From the NCBI RefSeq assembly GCF_000379425.1, contig NZ_KB902190.1, positions 1 to 48,302 on the forward strand: DNA of 48,302 bases. The letters are read 5' to 3'. The DNA is from Corynebacterium lubricantis DSM 45231. Lineage in GTDB: Bacteria; Actinomycetota; Actinomycetes; Mycobacteriales; Mycobacteriaceae. This document shows positions 1 through 7,435 of the stretch, one piece after another. The notes beneath the pieces are model-generated. The model had not been told where the DNA came from, made no database searches, and saw only the letters and a program-made list of their open reading frames with translations. Numbering within the stretch: position 1 is the first letter of the stretch; each line of letters opens with the position of its first letter. A program made the translations under genes and the position numbers.

Positions 1-95
1 GAGGCTCTGGTGGCGTAAGGAATCCTGTTCCGTCAGCGGTCAGTTCATCGCTGAGTCAACCGCTGGCGGATACACCACTCAAAAGGACTTGACCG
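1..95 (+). mobile_element. Left-edge IS256-family element, 3' end only
   Basis: Bases 1-18 encode the last residues of a transposase, EALVA followed by TAA, and the rest is the non-coding end of the element. The whole stretch is the exact reverse complement of 48015-48109, where the same residues end a longer IS256-type transposase reading frame. Identity stops at base 95, so the element tip is at about 94-95 (outer end reads GGTCAAGTCC inward). Only the 3' end lies inside the window; the rest is off the edge. Family assignment comes from the longer right-hand copy. The element reads out of the window on its 5' side and abuts an AT-rich region here. Confidence 0.85.
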
Positions 96-304
96 AGCTG
101 ACATGATCCCCCTACCATTTCAATTTAGAACTACTGTTCGATTTCAATAGTTTTAGTATACCCACCGCTTCGACTATTGCAATAGTTTTTAGAAACTTTC
201 TCGAACTGTCTTTCGAATAGTTTCGAGTTTGTATGCTTCGCACTGCAAATCTCCTCCAAATATGTAAAACTGCTAGAGCACGACTTTTTACTCGGGGGAG
301 GAAC
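96..304. promoter_or_regulatory. AT-rich upstream region with 35-bp-spaced AATAGTTT repeats
   Basis: No gene is visible. The motif AATAGTTT begins at 146, 181 and 216, an exact spacing of 35 bp, and positions 173-186 form a perfect 14-bp palindrome, ACTATTG/CAATAGT, whose right arm is part of the second copy. The stretch is much more AT-rich than its surroundings and lies directly upstream of the DUF3558 lipoprotein gene. I infer a regulatory region with phased binding sites. No confident -35/-10 pair could be chosen because AT-rich hexamers are too frequent. Confidence 0.4.
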
Positions 305-931
305 ATGAAAAGCCGTATTCTGACGATGGTTCTTACATGCACGTTTGCAATCACCGGTTGTACGTCAGCTGCAAATTCAACGCTGGACGAAGAGCCAACG
401 ACGTCGCTTAGCGACGATTCCGTCGTGCCTCAGTCCACTACTGAAGAAGAATCCGCCCAAGCCTTTCACTTCGAAAGTGGCGTACTACCCATCGGTGATT
501 TCAATCCCGAAGAGGTCTACCCAGATGTCTTCAATCCATGCGAGGAAATATCTGCCGAAGAGTTCGCTGCTATCGGATACGAAGTGCGCGGTGAGACGCA
601 GTCAAGAGGTCAAGGAAGTCTTCTGAGTTGCAGGATTCAAAACGGCACCGAAAACGATCTCACCATTTTGATTGAAGGCAGTTTGGCCGCATTCGAAGAT
701 TTTGAGGCCCAGGGGGAGATTCTTTCTACGCATCCCGAAACCCAGCTCGCAGGCATGGTCTTATACAGATCACAACAGGACGATCCGGCAAGTTGCAGAG
801 CCGCCGTTCCAACTTATCGCGGACATCTTACGGTTAGCGTGCAAAAAGGCCTTACAAACAAGTCGGTTCCAGAGCTCTGCACTTCTGCAACTGAGATATT
901 AAATACACTTCATTCAACTTATTCAACGTAG
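305..931 (+). CDS. DUF3558-type secreted lipoprotein
   Basis: A predicted lipoprotein of 208 residues. The N-terminus has two basic residues, a hydrophobic stretch and a lipobox ending ITGC, so Cys19 would be lipidated and the protein anchored on the outer face of the cytoplasmic membrane. A Ser/Thr/Glu-rich linker (about residues 22-50) precedes a globular domain with three or more cysteines (near FNPCEEI, LLSCRI, PASCRA, PELCT) in the pattern of actinobacterial DUF3558 lipoproteins such as the LprB/LprC type. The start is set by a GGGGAGG ribosome site just upstream; an in-frame upstream start at 233 would bury the signal peptide. It ends 28 bp before the PPE-like gene, so the two are probably co-transcribed. 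Molecular function is unknown. Confidence 0.7.
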   Translation: MKSRILTMVLTCTFAITGCTSAANSTLDEEPTTSLSDDSVVPQSTTEEESAQAFHFESGVLPIGDFNPEEVYPDVFNPCEEISAEEFAAIGYEVRGETQSRGQGSLLSCRIQNGTENDLTILIEGSLAAFEDFEAQGEILSTHPETQLAGMVLYRSQQDDPASCRAAVPTYRGHLTVSVQKGLTNKSVPELCTSATEILNTLHSTYST

Positions 932-959
932 TTTATTTGCATATGTCCTCGGGGGAATA

Positions 960-2855
960 ATGCTAATTGATCCAGCCAATATCCAGTCTGCAATCGACCA
1001 ACTCAAAGACACTTTCCAACTTGTAAATTCGGACTACTTAGGAGGAACTGGAGTTTTACGGCAAACCTTCTCCACCGTCTCCGGCCTCAACGATGCCGGA
1101 TTAACCCATTCAACAATCCTCGATACTGATGCCATCGCATCCCAAAAGGCTTTCGCGGACCGCTTTGCCAACGCATCGAACACCTTGAGCACAAATCTCG
1201 CCGATTTCATCGACGGGGACCAAGCGATTGCGGGCACCCTGTCCAGCGTCGGTTTGAATCACGCGCTCGGCGACAAACTTTCAAGCCTGCGAGCATCTGG
1301 GCCCGCGAGAAACACCGATACCTCCCCTTTTCATGCAGCTGCTCCAGTAGTGGCTAGGCCTTCGTCGTTAATTGCTTTATGCGGTCAATTTGCTGCGACC
1401 AATTTCGGAATTCCCGCTGGCATGACCACGGATTGGACGAGCCTCGCCAGCACCATCACTGCCGCAGCCGCAAGCCTTGAGGAAGTGCTCGCCGACCTAC
1501 ATTCCTCTGCAGAAACCGAGGCAATTTCCCAGGCCATCGCGAATATTACGACTCTCCGGAACACCGGATTGGCGTTCGCGAACAATGCGACGCTGATGGC
1601 TGGCCATACCACGGGATTGGGCACGGGAAGCCTCGGTTTGGGGCAGCAAACTGCCTCCGTTGGAGCCACCTACCAGGCGCTTCGGGTGGTCCGTCCGGAC
1701 GCTGCTGCCCTCTTGGAGCAGACCTATCTCAACGCGTTTCCTGGCCTCGCCACCGCGGCTCTCGCTCCGTCGATACCTGCAATAAACCAACTCCTTCCTG
1801 GGATGAACGATCCGAGCGGAACCTCTGCGGCCATCGGCGGCTCCGAACAGCGCGTTCCGGAGCCCACCGATCTCCCGCTTCCCCCAAGCGTCGCCGCGGC
1901 GATGACTGAAATGGGTTACGGTACCGCGGCGCGCATCAGCAATCCGCAATCGCTTGCCGACGAATTCTTGCGCACCGGACCTGAACAACTGGAACAGGTA
2001 CTTGCTGGCCATGCCCCGACTACAACGGCGGCTACTGCGGTGGCAATGCCTCCAACTCTCAATCCCGGCGGGCAAGGCATACCGGGCACGCTTCCAGGGG
2101 CATCAGTCACACCGCAACCAAGCAACTCTCTGATGGGAGCTCCTGTACTCGGCGGCAGCCTGCCGAATGGAACCAACAGTTATGGGACTAACAACATAGG
2201 TGCCAACAATCCTGTATCGCCAGCGACCGCAGGAGTTCGTGGCGCAGGCTCCCCTAATTTCGGAAATTCAGGCCAGGGCGCGCCCGTATTCGGTGCCGCT
2301 GGTGGTTCCAATTCGCCAACGCGAACCAACCAATCACCACGAGGGCTGGGCGCAGTCCCTTCTCGAGTTCCCAATTCCCCTCATGCTCCGAGTAGAGGTG
2401 GCATTGGGGCGAATGGCTCCGTCTCATCGGGTTCACACAATGCTCCCGGCTCAGCTGCGCATTCTTCGCATCGTTCCGTGGCGATGCCAAACGGATCAGG
2501 TTTTTACGGCTCCTCAAGCAACCCGTATGGTTCCAGCCACACGCTTGGCGGCGACAACCGACAGAATGGCACACTCGGCCCAAACGTCGGCGGTCATTCT
2601 GGTACCTCGGGCTCCGGTAGTGGCAATCACAGTACTTCGTCGCAGAACACCGGCAGCCAGCACAACCGTGGTTTCGTTCCAGCCGCCATGGCGCCGGGAG
2701 CGAGGAATGGAGGGGGACCAAAATCCACGGCGGGTGCGGTGAAGAAAGTCACGAGTGCGGTTGAGCGCGAAGGCAATCTAAAAGCTTTGCTGGGGCCAGG
2801 CCCAGAAGTTGTGCCCGGTGTGATCGGAGCGTGGGTACGAGAGCCAAAGCGCTAG
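960..2855 (+). CDS. PPE-like / type VII-type low-complexity protein
   Basis: A 631-residue protein with no signal peptide. The N-terminal half (about 1-330) is Ala/Leu-rich and predicted helical, with recurring Asn, Thr and Ala as in PPE- or EspB-like secreted proteins of actinobacteria. Residues of about 340-590 are a Gly/Ser/Asn/Pro-rich low-complexity region. The final 40 residues return to an ordered, charged tail containing VVPGVIGAW. The leaderless export-substrate look, the helical head and Gly/Asn-rich body, and the DUF3558 lipoprotein next door point to a type VII (ESX-like) secreted or surface protein, but no WxG or YxxxD signal could be fixed with confidence. The start follows a GGGGG-type ribosome site. 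Function unknown; it could equally be a cytoplasmic scaffold. Confidence 0.55.
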   Translation: MLIDPANIQSAIDQLKDTFQLVNSDYLGGTGVLRQTFSTVSGLNDAGLTHSTILDTDAIASQKAFADRFANASNTLSTNLADFIDGDQAIAGTLSSVGLNHALGDKLSSLRASGPARNTDTSPFHAAAPVVARPSSLIALCGQFAATNFGIPAGMTTDWTSLASTITAAAASLEEVLADLHSSAETEAISQAIANITTLRNTGLAFANNATLMAGHTTGLGTGSLGLGQQTASVGATYQALRVVRPDAAALLEQTYLNAFPGLATAALAPSIPAINQLLPGMNDPSGTSAAIGGSEQRVPEPTDLPLPPSVAAAMTEMGYGTAARISNPQSLADEFLRTGPEQLEQVLAGHAPTTTAATAVAMPPTLNPGGQGIPGTLPGASVTPQPSNSLMGAPVLGGSLPNGTNSYGTNNIGANNPVSPATAGVRGAGSPNFGNSGQGAPVFGAAGGSNSPTRTNQSPRGLGAVPSRVPNSPHAPSRGGIGANGSVSSGSHNAPGSAAHSSHRSVAMPNGSGFYGSSSNPYGSSHTLGGDNRQNGTLGPNVGGHSGTSGSGSGNHSTSSQNTGSQHNRGFVPAAMAPGARNGGGPKSTAGAVKKVTSAVEREGNLKALLGPGPEVVPGVIGAWVREPKR

Positions 2856-2864
2856 GACAGGCAG

Positions 2865-4064
2865 TTATTCAGGTCGCCATTCTAAGAGGCGACCACGTTG
2901 ACCGTCCTCGAGGATCCAAATGGACCCGTCGGGAGCCTCCTCGAGCGCTCGGATGCGATTACCCATGTCCCACTCCTCGACAGATTGCGCCTGATCACCA
3001 TTGAGTTCCACCCGGACAATCTTCTTACCGGAAAGCCCTCCGAGAAACGCGTCGCCAGTCCACTCGTCGAAAAGCTGTCCCTTGTAAATCATCAGGTTAC
3101 CGGGAGAGATTGACGGCACCCAGTAAGCGGCAGGTGGTACGAAACCGTCTCCCTCTTGATGGTGTGGAATGTCGGCGCCGTCGTAGTGCACGCCCATCGA
3201 TGCCTCGGGCCACCCGTAATTCTCTCCGGGAACCAAGTGATTCAGCTCATCGCCACCCTTAGGACCCATCTCAGAGACCCACAGGTCGCCGCCCAGATCG
3301 GTGTCAATGCCCAGCGGATTACGGTGTCCCATGGTATAAATCTCATCCGAACGACCGCCTTGACCAGCAAATGGATTGCCCGGCGCGGGCTGCCCATCAT
3401 GTGTGAGCCGGAGAACGGCACCGAGATTCGTGTCGGTTTCTTGGGCTGGATCGAAGGCTTGCCGATCCCCCGAGGTGACGTAGAGGTAGTCGTCGTCAAT
3501 GTGCATGCGCAGCGAGAAGTGCCCATCACTGGACGAGGGTGTTTGCTGCCAGATTTCTTCGAACCCCTCCAGCGAACCCGTCTCAGTATTCAACTGGCCC
3601 CGACCAATTACTCCTTGTGGGCCGTCCGCGGTTTCGCGGACCCAGCTGAGGTACACGGTGCCGTCATTTTCAAAGGTGGGCCCTGCCACGATGTCGTGCA
3701 TACCCGCTTGTCCATTGCTGTAGACGGCTGGAGTGTTTTCAATTTCCACCTTGTCACCGGAATTGACGTCCAACATCTGTAAGGCGCCTCCACGCTCCGA
3801 AACAAGAAGAAAGTCCGTGCCAGGGAGGAATTCAAGTGCCCACCCGTCGTTGAATCTGCCGCGCTCGACCACCTCCGAAGACACCTCCGAGGACCCGCCA
3901 GAAGACCCGCCAGAAGAGCCCTCCGAGGAGCCCGACGAGGGTCCCGCAAAAGAACTCGACGAGCTCGTCGGCGCAATCTCAATGCTTTCGTTCATCGACG
4001 GTTCAGAGCAAGAAGCCAAGACGAGGGAAACGACAACGAGTGGCCCGAACAGAACTTTCTTCAT
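2865..4064 (-). CDS. PQQ-dependent glucose/sorbosone dehydrogenase-like lipoprotein
   Basis: Predicted lipoprotein of 399 residues with the soluble glucose/sorbosone dehydrogenase (GSDH) beta-propeller fold. The N-terminus is a lipoprotein signal ending LASC, followed by a Ser/Gly-rich linker of about 35 residues that would space the catalytic domain from the membrane. The propeller contains family motifs such as GMHDIVAGP, LRMHIDDD, GHRNPLGID and GENYGWPEA; the latter two belong to the PQQ/calcium-binding core in characterised relatives. By family it oxidises sugars or related alcohols with PQQ, but many GSDH-fold lipoproteins have no known substrate and no PQQ biosynthesis genes are in this window. 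ATG at 4064 is chosen; a GTG six bases upstream (4070) is possible. It converges on the PPE-like gene, with 9 bp between stops. Confidence 0.8.
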   Translation of the reverse strand: MKKVLFGPLVVVSLVLASCSEPSMNESIEIAPTSSSSSFAGPSSGSSEGSSGGSSGGSSEVSSEVVERGRFNDGWALEFLPGTDFLLVSERGGALQMLDVNSGDKVEIENTPAVYSNGQAGMHDIVAGPTFENDGTVYLSWVRETADGPQGVIGRGQLNTETGSLEGFEEIWQQTPSSSDGHFSLRMHIDDDYLYVTSGDRQAFDPAQETDTNLGAVLRLTHDGQPAPGNPFAGQGGRSDEIYTMGHRNPLGIDTDLGGDLWVSEMGPKGGDELNHLVPGENYGWPEASMGVHYDGADIPHHQEGDGFVPPAAYWVPSISPGNLMIYKGQLFDEWTGDAFLGGLSGKKIVRVELNGDQAQSVEEWDMGNRIRALEEAPDGSIWILEDGQRGRLLEWRPE

Positions 4065-4180
4065 GACCACGAGCTTAGAAGGAAGCGCTCGAACATTTGC
4101 TTTGTTAATGTCAATCGCGGTTAACCGTTATTGTCTTGTCACCTTGCATTTCCCATGCAGAACCTCGAATTGAGTATTTC

Positions 4181-5518
4181 TTGAAGAAAGCACTTCTAGC
4201 GTGCGCCGTTGCGACGAGCGTCTCCACAACTTTGCTGTCCGCTCCAATAGCCAATGCGCAAAGCAGCTCCAGCAGCTCCAGCAGTTCCAGCAGCTCCCGC
4301 GACGATTCCAGCCAGAATGACTCTTCGAAATGGGCAGATGCAATCTCCGAAGAGCTGACGGTAGTCCTTGTTCAGGATCTGCTCGGCCAGGGAATCTCTG
4401 ATAACGCAGGCTTTTATTCCGGGGACTTAGGCATCATGACTGGGCTGGGCCCTGGCGATGAATTCGTCATCATCTTTGGTGATTCCTTCCGCGGTCAAAC
4501 CCTCGGCGAGGGCGAATGGATGAGTCCCGTCGGCGTGGTCGCGAGGATGGGAGTCGACGGAAAGATTGAGATTCTGCGCCCGCTGAATCGCGACGACCAG
4601 GTCCAGCAACTCATCGATTACGAGCACACTAACGGTAAATTCACCCACCTCCCCTCTGACATCATCACCATCGACGGCACGATGTATATGCAGACGATGG
4701 CGAACGAGGGCGTGGGCAACGTGCTGTACACCGAGATTTGGCAGTCCACCGACGAAGGCGCCACCTGGACTTCGGTCGCGCGCACTCCCCGCACCTATTT
4801 CAATGGCATGGGCAATCTGATTTCGTGGGAACACGGCCAAGATGGCTATATCTACGTTGTGAGTTCGGAATTCCAGCGCAAGGATCCGGTGTACCTCTCA
4901 CGATTCCTGCCCGAAGACATCGCTGATCGCACAAAGTGGGAGGTGTTCAACCCACAAACCGGCCTCTGGGGCGCGACCGGTTCCCCCATCCTGGACACAA
5001 ATGTTGCTGCGGGCGAGATGAACCTGCGCTATATCCAGGGCCATTGGGTCTTAGCCATGTTCAACCGCGAGACCATGGCCATTGAAATCCGCATCTCTGA
5101 AGACATTGCACGCGACTGGGATGAGATCGAACCTGCGAATGTCGTCATTTCGGGCACCGGCGGATGGAACGCCGACCAAACCCCGTCGAATTTCACGCAG
5201 CTCTACGGCGGATACATCACCCCGACCTCGACGCTGGACAACATGGACATCGTGGTCTCGCAATGGAACACTTCCGACGATTCCCGGTACAACTCCACGC
5301 AGTTCAACATCAAGGGCTTGGACACGTTCTTCGGTATCGACATAAATACGCCGCAAGCACGCACTTTCACCTTGCAGCAGCAGCCGGAGGCCAGCGGTAA
5401 CCAGGCCGACATTCAGGTCGAGGAGGTCCCGATCGATCCTGAGATGCAGGCGCTTTTGACCCAGGACATGGTGCTCGACAATGGCGGGAAGACGGAAATC
5501 ATCCCGCTGGAGCCATAG
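4181..5518 (+). CDS. Secreted DUF4185 protein (possible arabinan-acting glycosidase)
   Basis: About 445 residues. The start is a TTG that opens directly into a Sec signal peptide (Lys-Lys, hydrophobic core, cleavage near IANAQ); an upstream in-frame TTG at 4136 would place 15 residues before it. A run of about 12 serines encoded by repeated AGC/TCC codons follows, then Asp/Ser-rich residues and a five-bladed-propeller-like domain with Asp-box-type repeats (EIWQSTDEGATW, WGATGSPIL, GGWNADQTPSNF). This matches DUF4185, a family common in mycolic-acid bacteria; some mycobacterial members were reported as D-arabinan-degrading enzymes (GH183). I infer a cell-wall-polysaccharide role only by family. 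It diverges from the PQQ lipoprotein, and both have Ser-rich linkers. Confidence 0.75.
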   Translation: MKKALLACAVATSVSTTLLSAPIANAQSSSSSSSSSSSSRDDSSQNDSSKWADAISEELTVVLVQDLLGQGISDNAGFYSGDLGIMTGLGPGDEFVIIFGDSFRGQTLGEGEWMSPVGVVARMGVDGKIEILRPLNRDDQVQQLIDYEHTNGKFTHLPSDIITIDGTMYMQTMANEGVGNVLYTEIWQSTDEGATWTSVARTPRTYFNGMGNLISWEHGQDGYIYVVSSEFQRKDPVYLSRFLPEDIADRTKWEVFNPQTGLWGATGSPILDTNVAAGEMNLRYIQGHWVLAMFNRETMAIEIRISEDIARDWDEIEPANVVISGTGGWNADQTPSNFTQLYGGYITPTSTLDNMDIVVSQWNTSDDSRYNSTQFNIKGLDTFFGIDINTPQARTFTLQQQPEASGNQADIQVEEVPIDPEMQALLTQDMVLDNGGKTEIIPLEP

Positions 5519-5545
5519 TTCAAGCCTGAGCACAAAGATGCTTGA

Positions 5546-5571
5546 CGACGAGGCGTAGTCCAGCCTCGTCG
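5546..5571 (+). terminator. Probable terminator of the DUF4185 gene
   Basis: A 9-bp perfect stem, CGACGAGGC (5546-5554) with GCCTCGTCG (5563-5571), and an 8-nt loop lie 27 bp after the stop codon. The following bases are only mildly T-rich, so termination efficiency is uncertain. Confidence 0.5.
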
Positions 5572-5603
5572 CTATCCTCTATGGTTCCTCGCCCAAAATT
5601 TCC

Positions 5604-5621
5604 CCCAGGTTATACCCTGGG
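5604..5621. promoter_or_regulatory. Palindromic operator just before the HTH-MOP regulator
   Basis: An 18-bp dyad, CCCAGG then six bases TTATAC then CCTGGG, with 16 of 18 positions symmetric, ends three bases before the ATG of the next gene. There is no ribosome site in between, so the gene may be leaderless and the dyad would overlap its promoter; the central TATA could be part of the -10. Autoregulation by the downstream DNA-binding protein is the natural inference. Confidence 0.5.
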
Positions 5622-5624
5622 ACA

Positions 5625-6029
5625 ATGTCGATGATCAGAATCAGCACCGCAGCCCACCTGCTTGGAGTCTCCGACGACACCATTCGGAGATGGATCTCTC
5701 AGGAAAAATTGGAAGCTCACAAAGATGCTTCAGGACGAACCACTGTGGACGGCGCGCAATTGGTGAAAATTGGCCAAGACATCGCCGCGGAAAAGGACTT
5801 AGATTCTTTAGACCAAGGGGCCCAGCATCGTTCCGCCCGGAACCATCTCACAGGTCTGGTGACAAAGGTGACTTCCGACAAAGTGATGAGCCAAGTCGAG
5901 ATGCTCTGCGGCCCCTTCCGCATTGTCTCCCTGATTTCTACCGAGGCCGTAGAAGAGCTTGGATTCGAAGTCGGGTCGATGGCCACAGCTGTCATCAAGT
6001 CGACAAATGTCACCATCGAAGGCGTCTAA
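5625..6029 (+). CDS. HTH / MOP-domain regulator (molybdate-binding type)
   Basis: A 134-residue two-domain protein. Residues 4-50 are a MerR/excisionase-type helix-turn-helix (TAAHLLGVSDDTIRRWIS) with a beta-wing. Residues of about 68-133 form a single MOP/TOBE domain (ARNHLTGLVTKVTSDKVMSQ, then AVIKSTNVTIEG), the fold that binds molybdate, tungstate or molybdopterin in ModE, Mop and ModC. Such proteins are annotated as molybdenum-pterin-binding regulators. I infer an oxyanion-responsive regulator of molybdenum uptake or usage, but no mod or moa gene is in the window, so its targets are elsewhere or it acts on itself through the dyad 3 bp upstream. ATG at 5631 is an alternative start. Confidence 0.8.
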   Translation: MSMIRISTAAHLLGVSDDTIRRWISQEKLEAHKDASGRTTVDGAQLVKIGQDIAAEKDLDSLDQGAQHRSARNHLTGLVTKVTSDKVMSQVEMLCGPFRIVSLISTEAVEELGFEVGSMATAVIKSTNVTIEGV

Positions 6030-6082
6030 TTCGACCACCTTCAGAGGCCTCAAAAGGCACCGTCACCAAACCCTTATCTAAA

Positions 6083-6140
6083 CGTTATAGTTCCCCTGAT
6101 TTGCGATATTTGCGCAGTTCAGGGGAACTTTTTTATAACG
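6083..6140 (+). terminator. Strong hairpin terminator after the HTH-MOP regulator
   Basis: Ten-base-pair stem GTTCCCCTGA (6090-6099) with TCAGGGGAAC (6119-6128) followed by six T residues. Outside it, CGTTATA at 6083-6089 pairs with TATAACG at 6134-6140, so the T-tract lies inside a larger interrupted inverted repeat. A rho-independent terminator is clear; the outer arms are unusual. Confidence 0.8.
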
Positions 6141-6197
6141 GTAATTCCGGAGCCCAAGATGGTCTAGCCCAAAATTGTTAGATACGCTACAAATTCG

Positions 6198-6225
6198 TTG
6201 CACTACTTGAAAGTAGCGCTACAAT
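6198..6225 (+). promoter_or_regulatory. Candidate promoter for the SPW-repeat gene
   Basis: TTGCAC (6198-6203) and TACAAT (6220-6225), separated by 16 bp, resemble a housekeeping sigma promoter. It would start transcription near 6232 and give a leader of about 50 nt with a GGAAGG ribosome site before the ATG at 6282. The octamer CGCTACAA occurs twice here, at 6185 and 6217. Confidence 0.4.
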
Positions 6226-6281
6226 AGAGGTGAGCCCAAAAGATGGGACAGCGAAAGAAAATCAGAAAGGAAGGCGTCACA

Positions 6282-6683
6282 ATGACCGCCCCAACCGCAC
6301 CAAACACCTCCTACGCAGCTTCCAACACCGCCGCAGACCTCGCACAGTGGAAGACATGGCCAGACTGGATCAACCTAGTACTCGGCGCATACCTTGCACT
6401 TGCAGCCTTGTGGACTACAGGCCCCACGGGTTGGGGAGCCTGGCCCGTCACCTTGGGCATCGTCGTAGCGGCCGTCGCCCTGTGGGCACTGGCAACCGCT
6501 AGCTCCCCTGCATCCGAGTGGGTCCAGATCATCGTCGGCGCAGTCGCATTCCTCGCACCATGGTTCGGTGGATTCGCCGCCTCCACTGGAGCAGCATGGA
6601 CGATGTGGATCGTAGGCGCAGCAGTGATCGTCTTCGGAATCGTCGGCCTGGTCCAGTCCCCAGCGAAGAAGGCAGCGCTGTAA
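6282..6683 (+). CDS. SPW-repeat small membrane protein
   Basis: 133 residues, four predicted transmembrane segments arranged as two similar halves. Each half starts with a Trp-containing motif (KTWPDWINLVLG near residue 24, PASEWVQIIVGA near 77), which is the SPW repeat of small bacterial integral membrane proteins of unknown function. The start is chosen for the GGAAGG site eight bases upstream; an earlier in-frame ATG at 6243 lacks one and would add a basic stretch. The gene is monocistronic: promoter-like hexamers upstream and a strong terminator downstream. A physiological role cannot be stated. Confidence 0.75.
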   Translation: MTAPTAPNTSYAASNTAADLAQWKTWPDWINLVLGAYLALAALWTTGPTGWGAWPVTLGIVVAAVALWALATASSPASEWVQIIVGAVAFLAPWFGGFAASTGAAWTMWIVGAAVIVFGIVGLVQSPAKKAAL

Positions 6684-6750
6684 CCAGGCCCACAGCCAAA
6701 GCTGTAAAACCTGAAAACCCTGCAAACCCTGTAAACGCAGACTAAACAAC

Positions 6751-6779
6751 AGCCGGCCCTCCATGTGGCCGGCTTTTTG
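6751..6779 (+). terminator. Rho-independent terminator of the SPW gene
   Basis: Perfect 8-bp stem AGCCGGCC (6751-6758) with GGCCGGCT (6767-6774), an 8-nt loop and five T residues. Immediately before it (about 6705-6745) a 9-nt motif close to AAACCCTGN recurs in tandem. Confidence 0.85.
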
Positions 6780-6831
6780 CGTTGATAACCTGCTGGTAGA
6801 ATTTATATTTATACAGAAACTAGAAGAAACG

Positions 6832-7428
6832 ATGAGTGTGAAAACCGAGACCAAGAAGCCGACAGCCAGGCAAAAAGCAAGTCGTAACGCTACCGATGAA
6901 AAGATTGCGGCGTCTACCCTTGCCATTGCACGCGAGCACGGGCTCTCTGCAGTCACAATCGATTCTGTTGCAGCCCACTCGGGAGTTGCCAAGACCACCA
7001 TTTACCGCCGCTATGCCGATCGCATGGACATGATCGTCGGGGTATCTAACCAGGTCACCTTCGAATTTTCGCATGATCACCTAGTATCGCGCGAAGGCAT
7101 CCTGGAACTTTATCGGAAGATCAAGGACTACCTCGAAAATCAGATCGGGATCCGGCTCATTGGCAGCCTCATGGCCAGCTCCGACGAGGATTTAGCCAAG
7201 TGGCGCAATCGCGTTGTCTCCCCGCTCCAGGAAGAATTTGATCGCTACTTCCAGGAGGCCGTCGAATGCGGAGTGGTCCGCGAGGACGCAGACCGCAACC
7301 TCATGTCGTCCATGGCCATTGGCGGAATGCTTCTGCAGTACACCACCGAAGGAAAAATCCCAGACGACTATCCCGATAAAATCGTGGACATCCTGTGGCC
7401 ACTGGTGAAAACCCCGGACCAAGATTAG
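6832..7428 (+). CDS. TetR-family transcriptional regulator
   Basis: 198 residues. After a basic N-terminal tail, the TetR helix-turn-helix is at about residues 24-68 (IAASTLAIAREHGLSAVTID, SGVAKTTIYRRYADR). The C-terminal ligand-binding part resembles the TetR_C domain. ATG at 6832 is preceded by AGAAGAA; an upstream in-frame start would fall inside the terminator region. It stands alone: the SPW gene ends with a terminator upstream, and the next gene converges with a 7-bp gap. It may regulate itself or the SPW gene, but no clear palindrome was found to support either. Ligand unknown. Confidence 0.85.
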   Translation: MSVKTETKKPTARQKASRNATDEKIAASTLAIAREHGLSAVTIDSVAAHSGVAKTTIYRRYADRMDMIVGVSNQVTFEFSHDHLVSREGILELYRKIKDYLENQIGIRLIGSLMASSDEDLAKWRNRVVSPLQEEFDRYFQEAVECGVVREDADRNLMSSMAIGGMLLQYTTEGKIPDDYPDKIVDILWPLVKTPDQD

Positions 7429-7435
7429 CCCAAAA

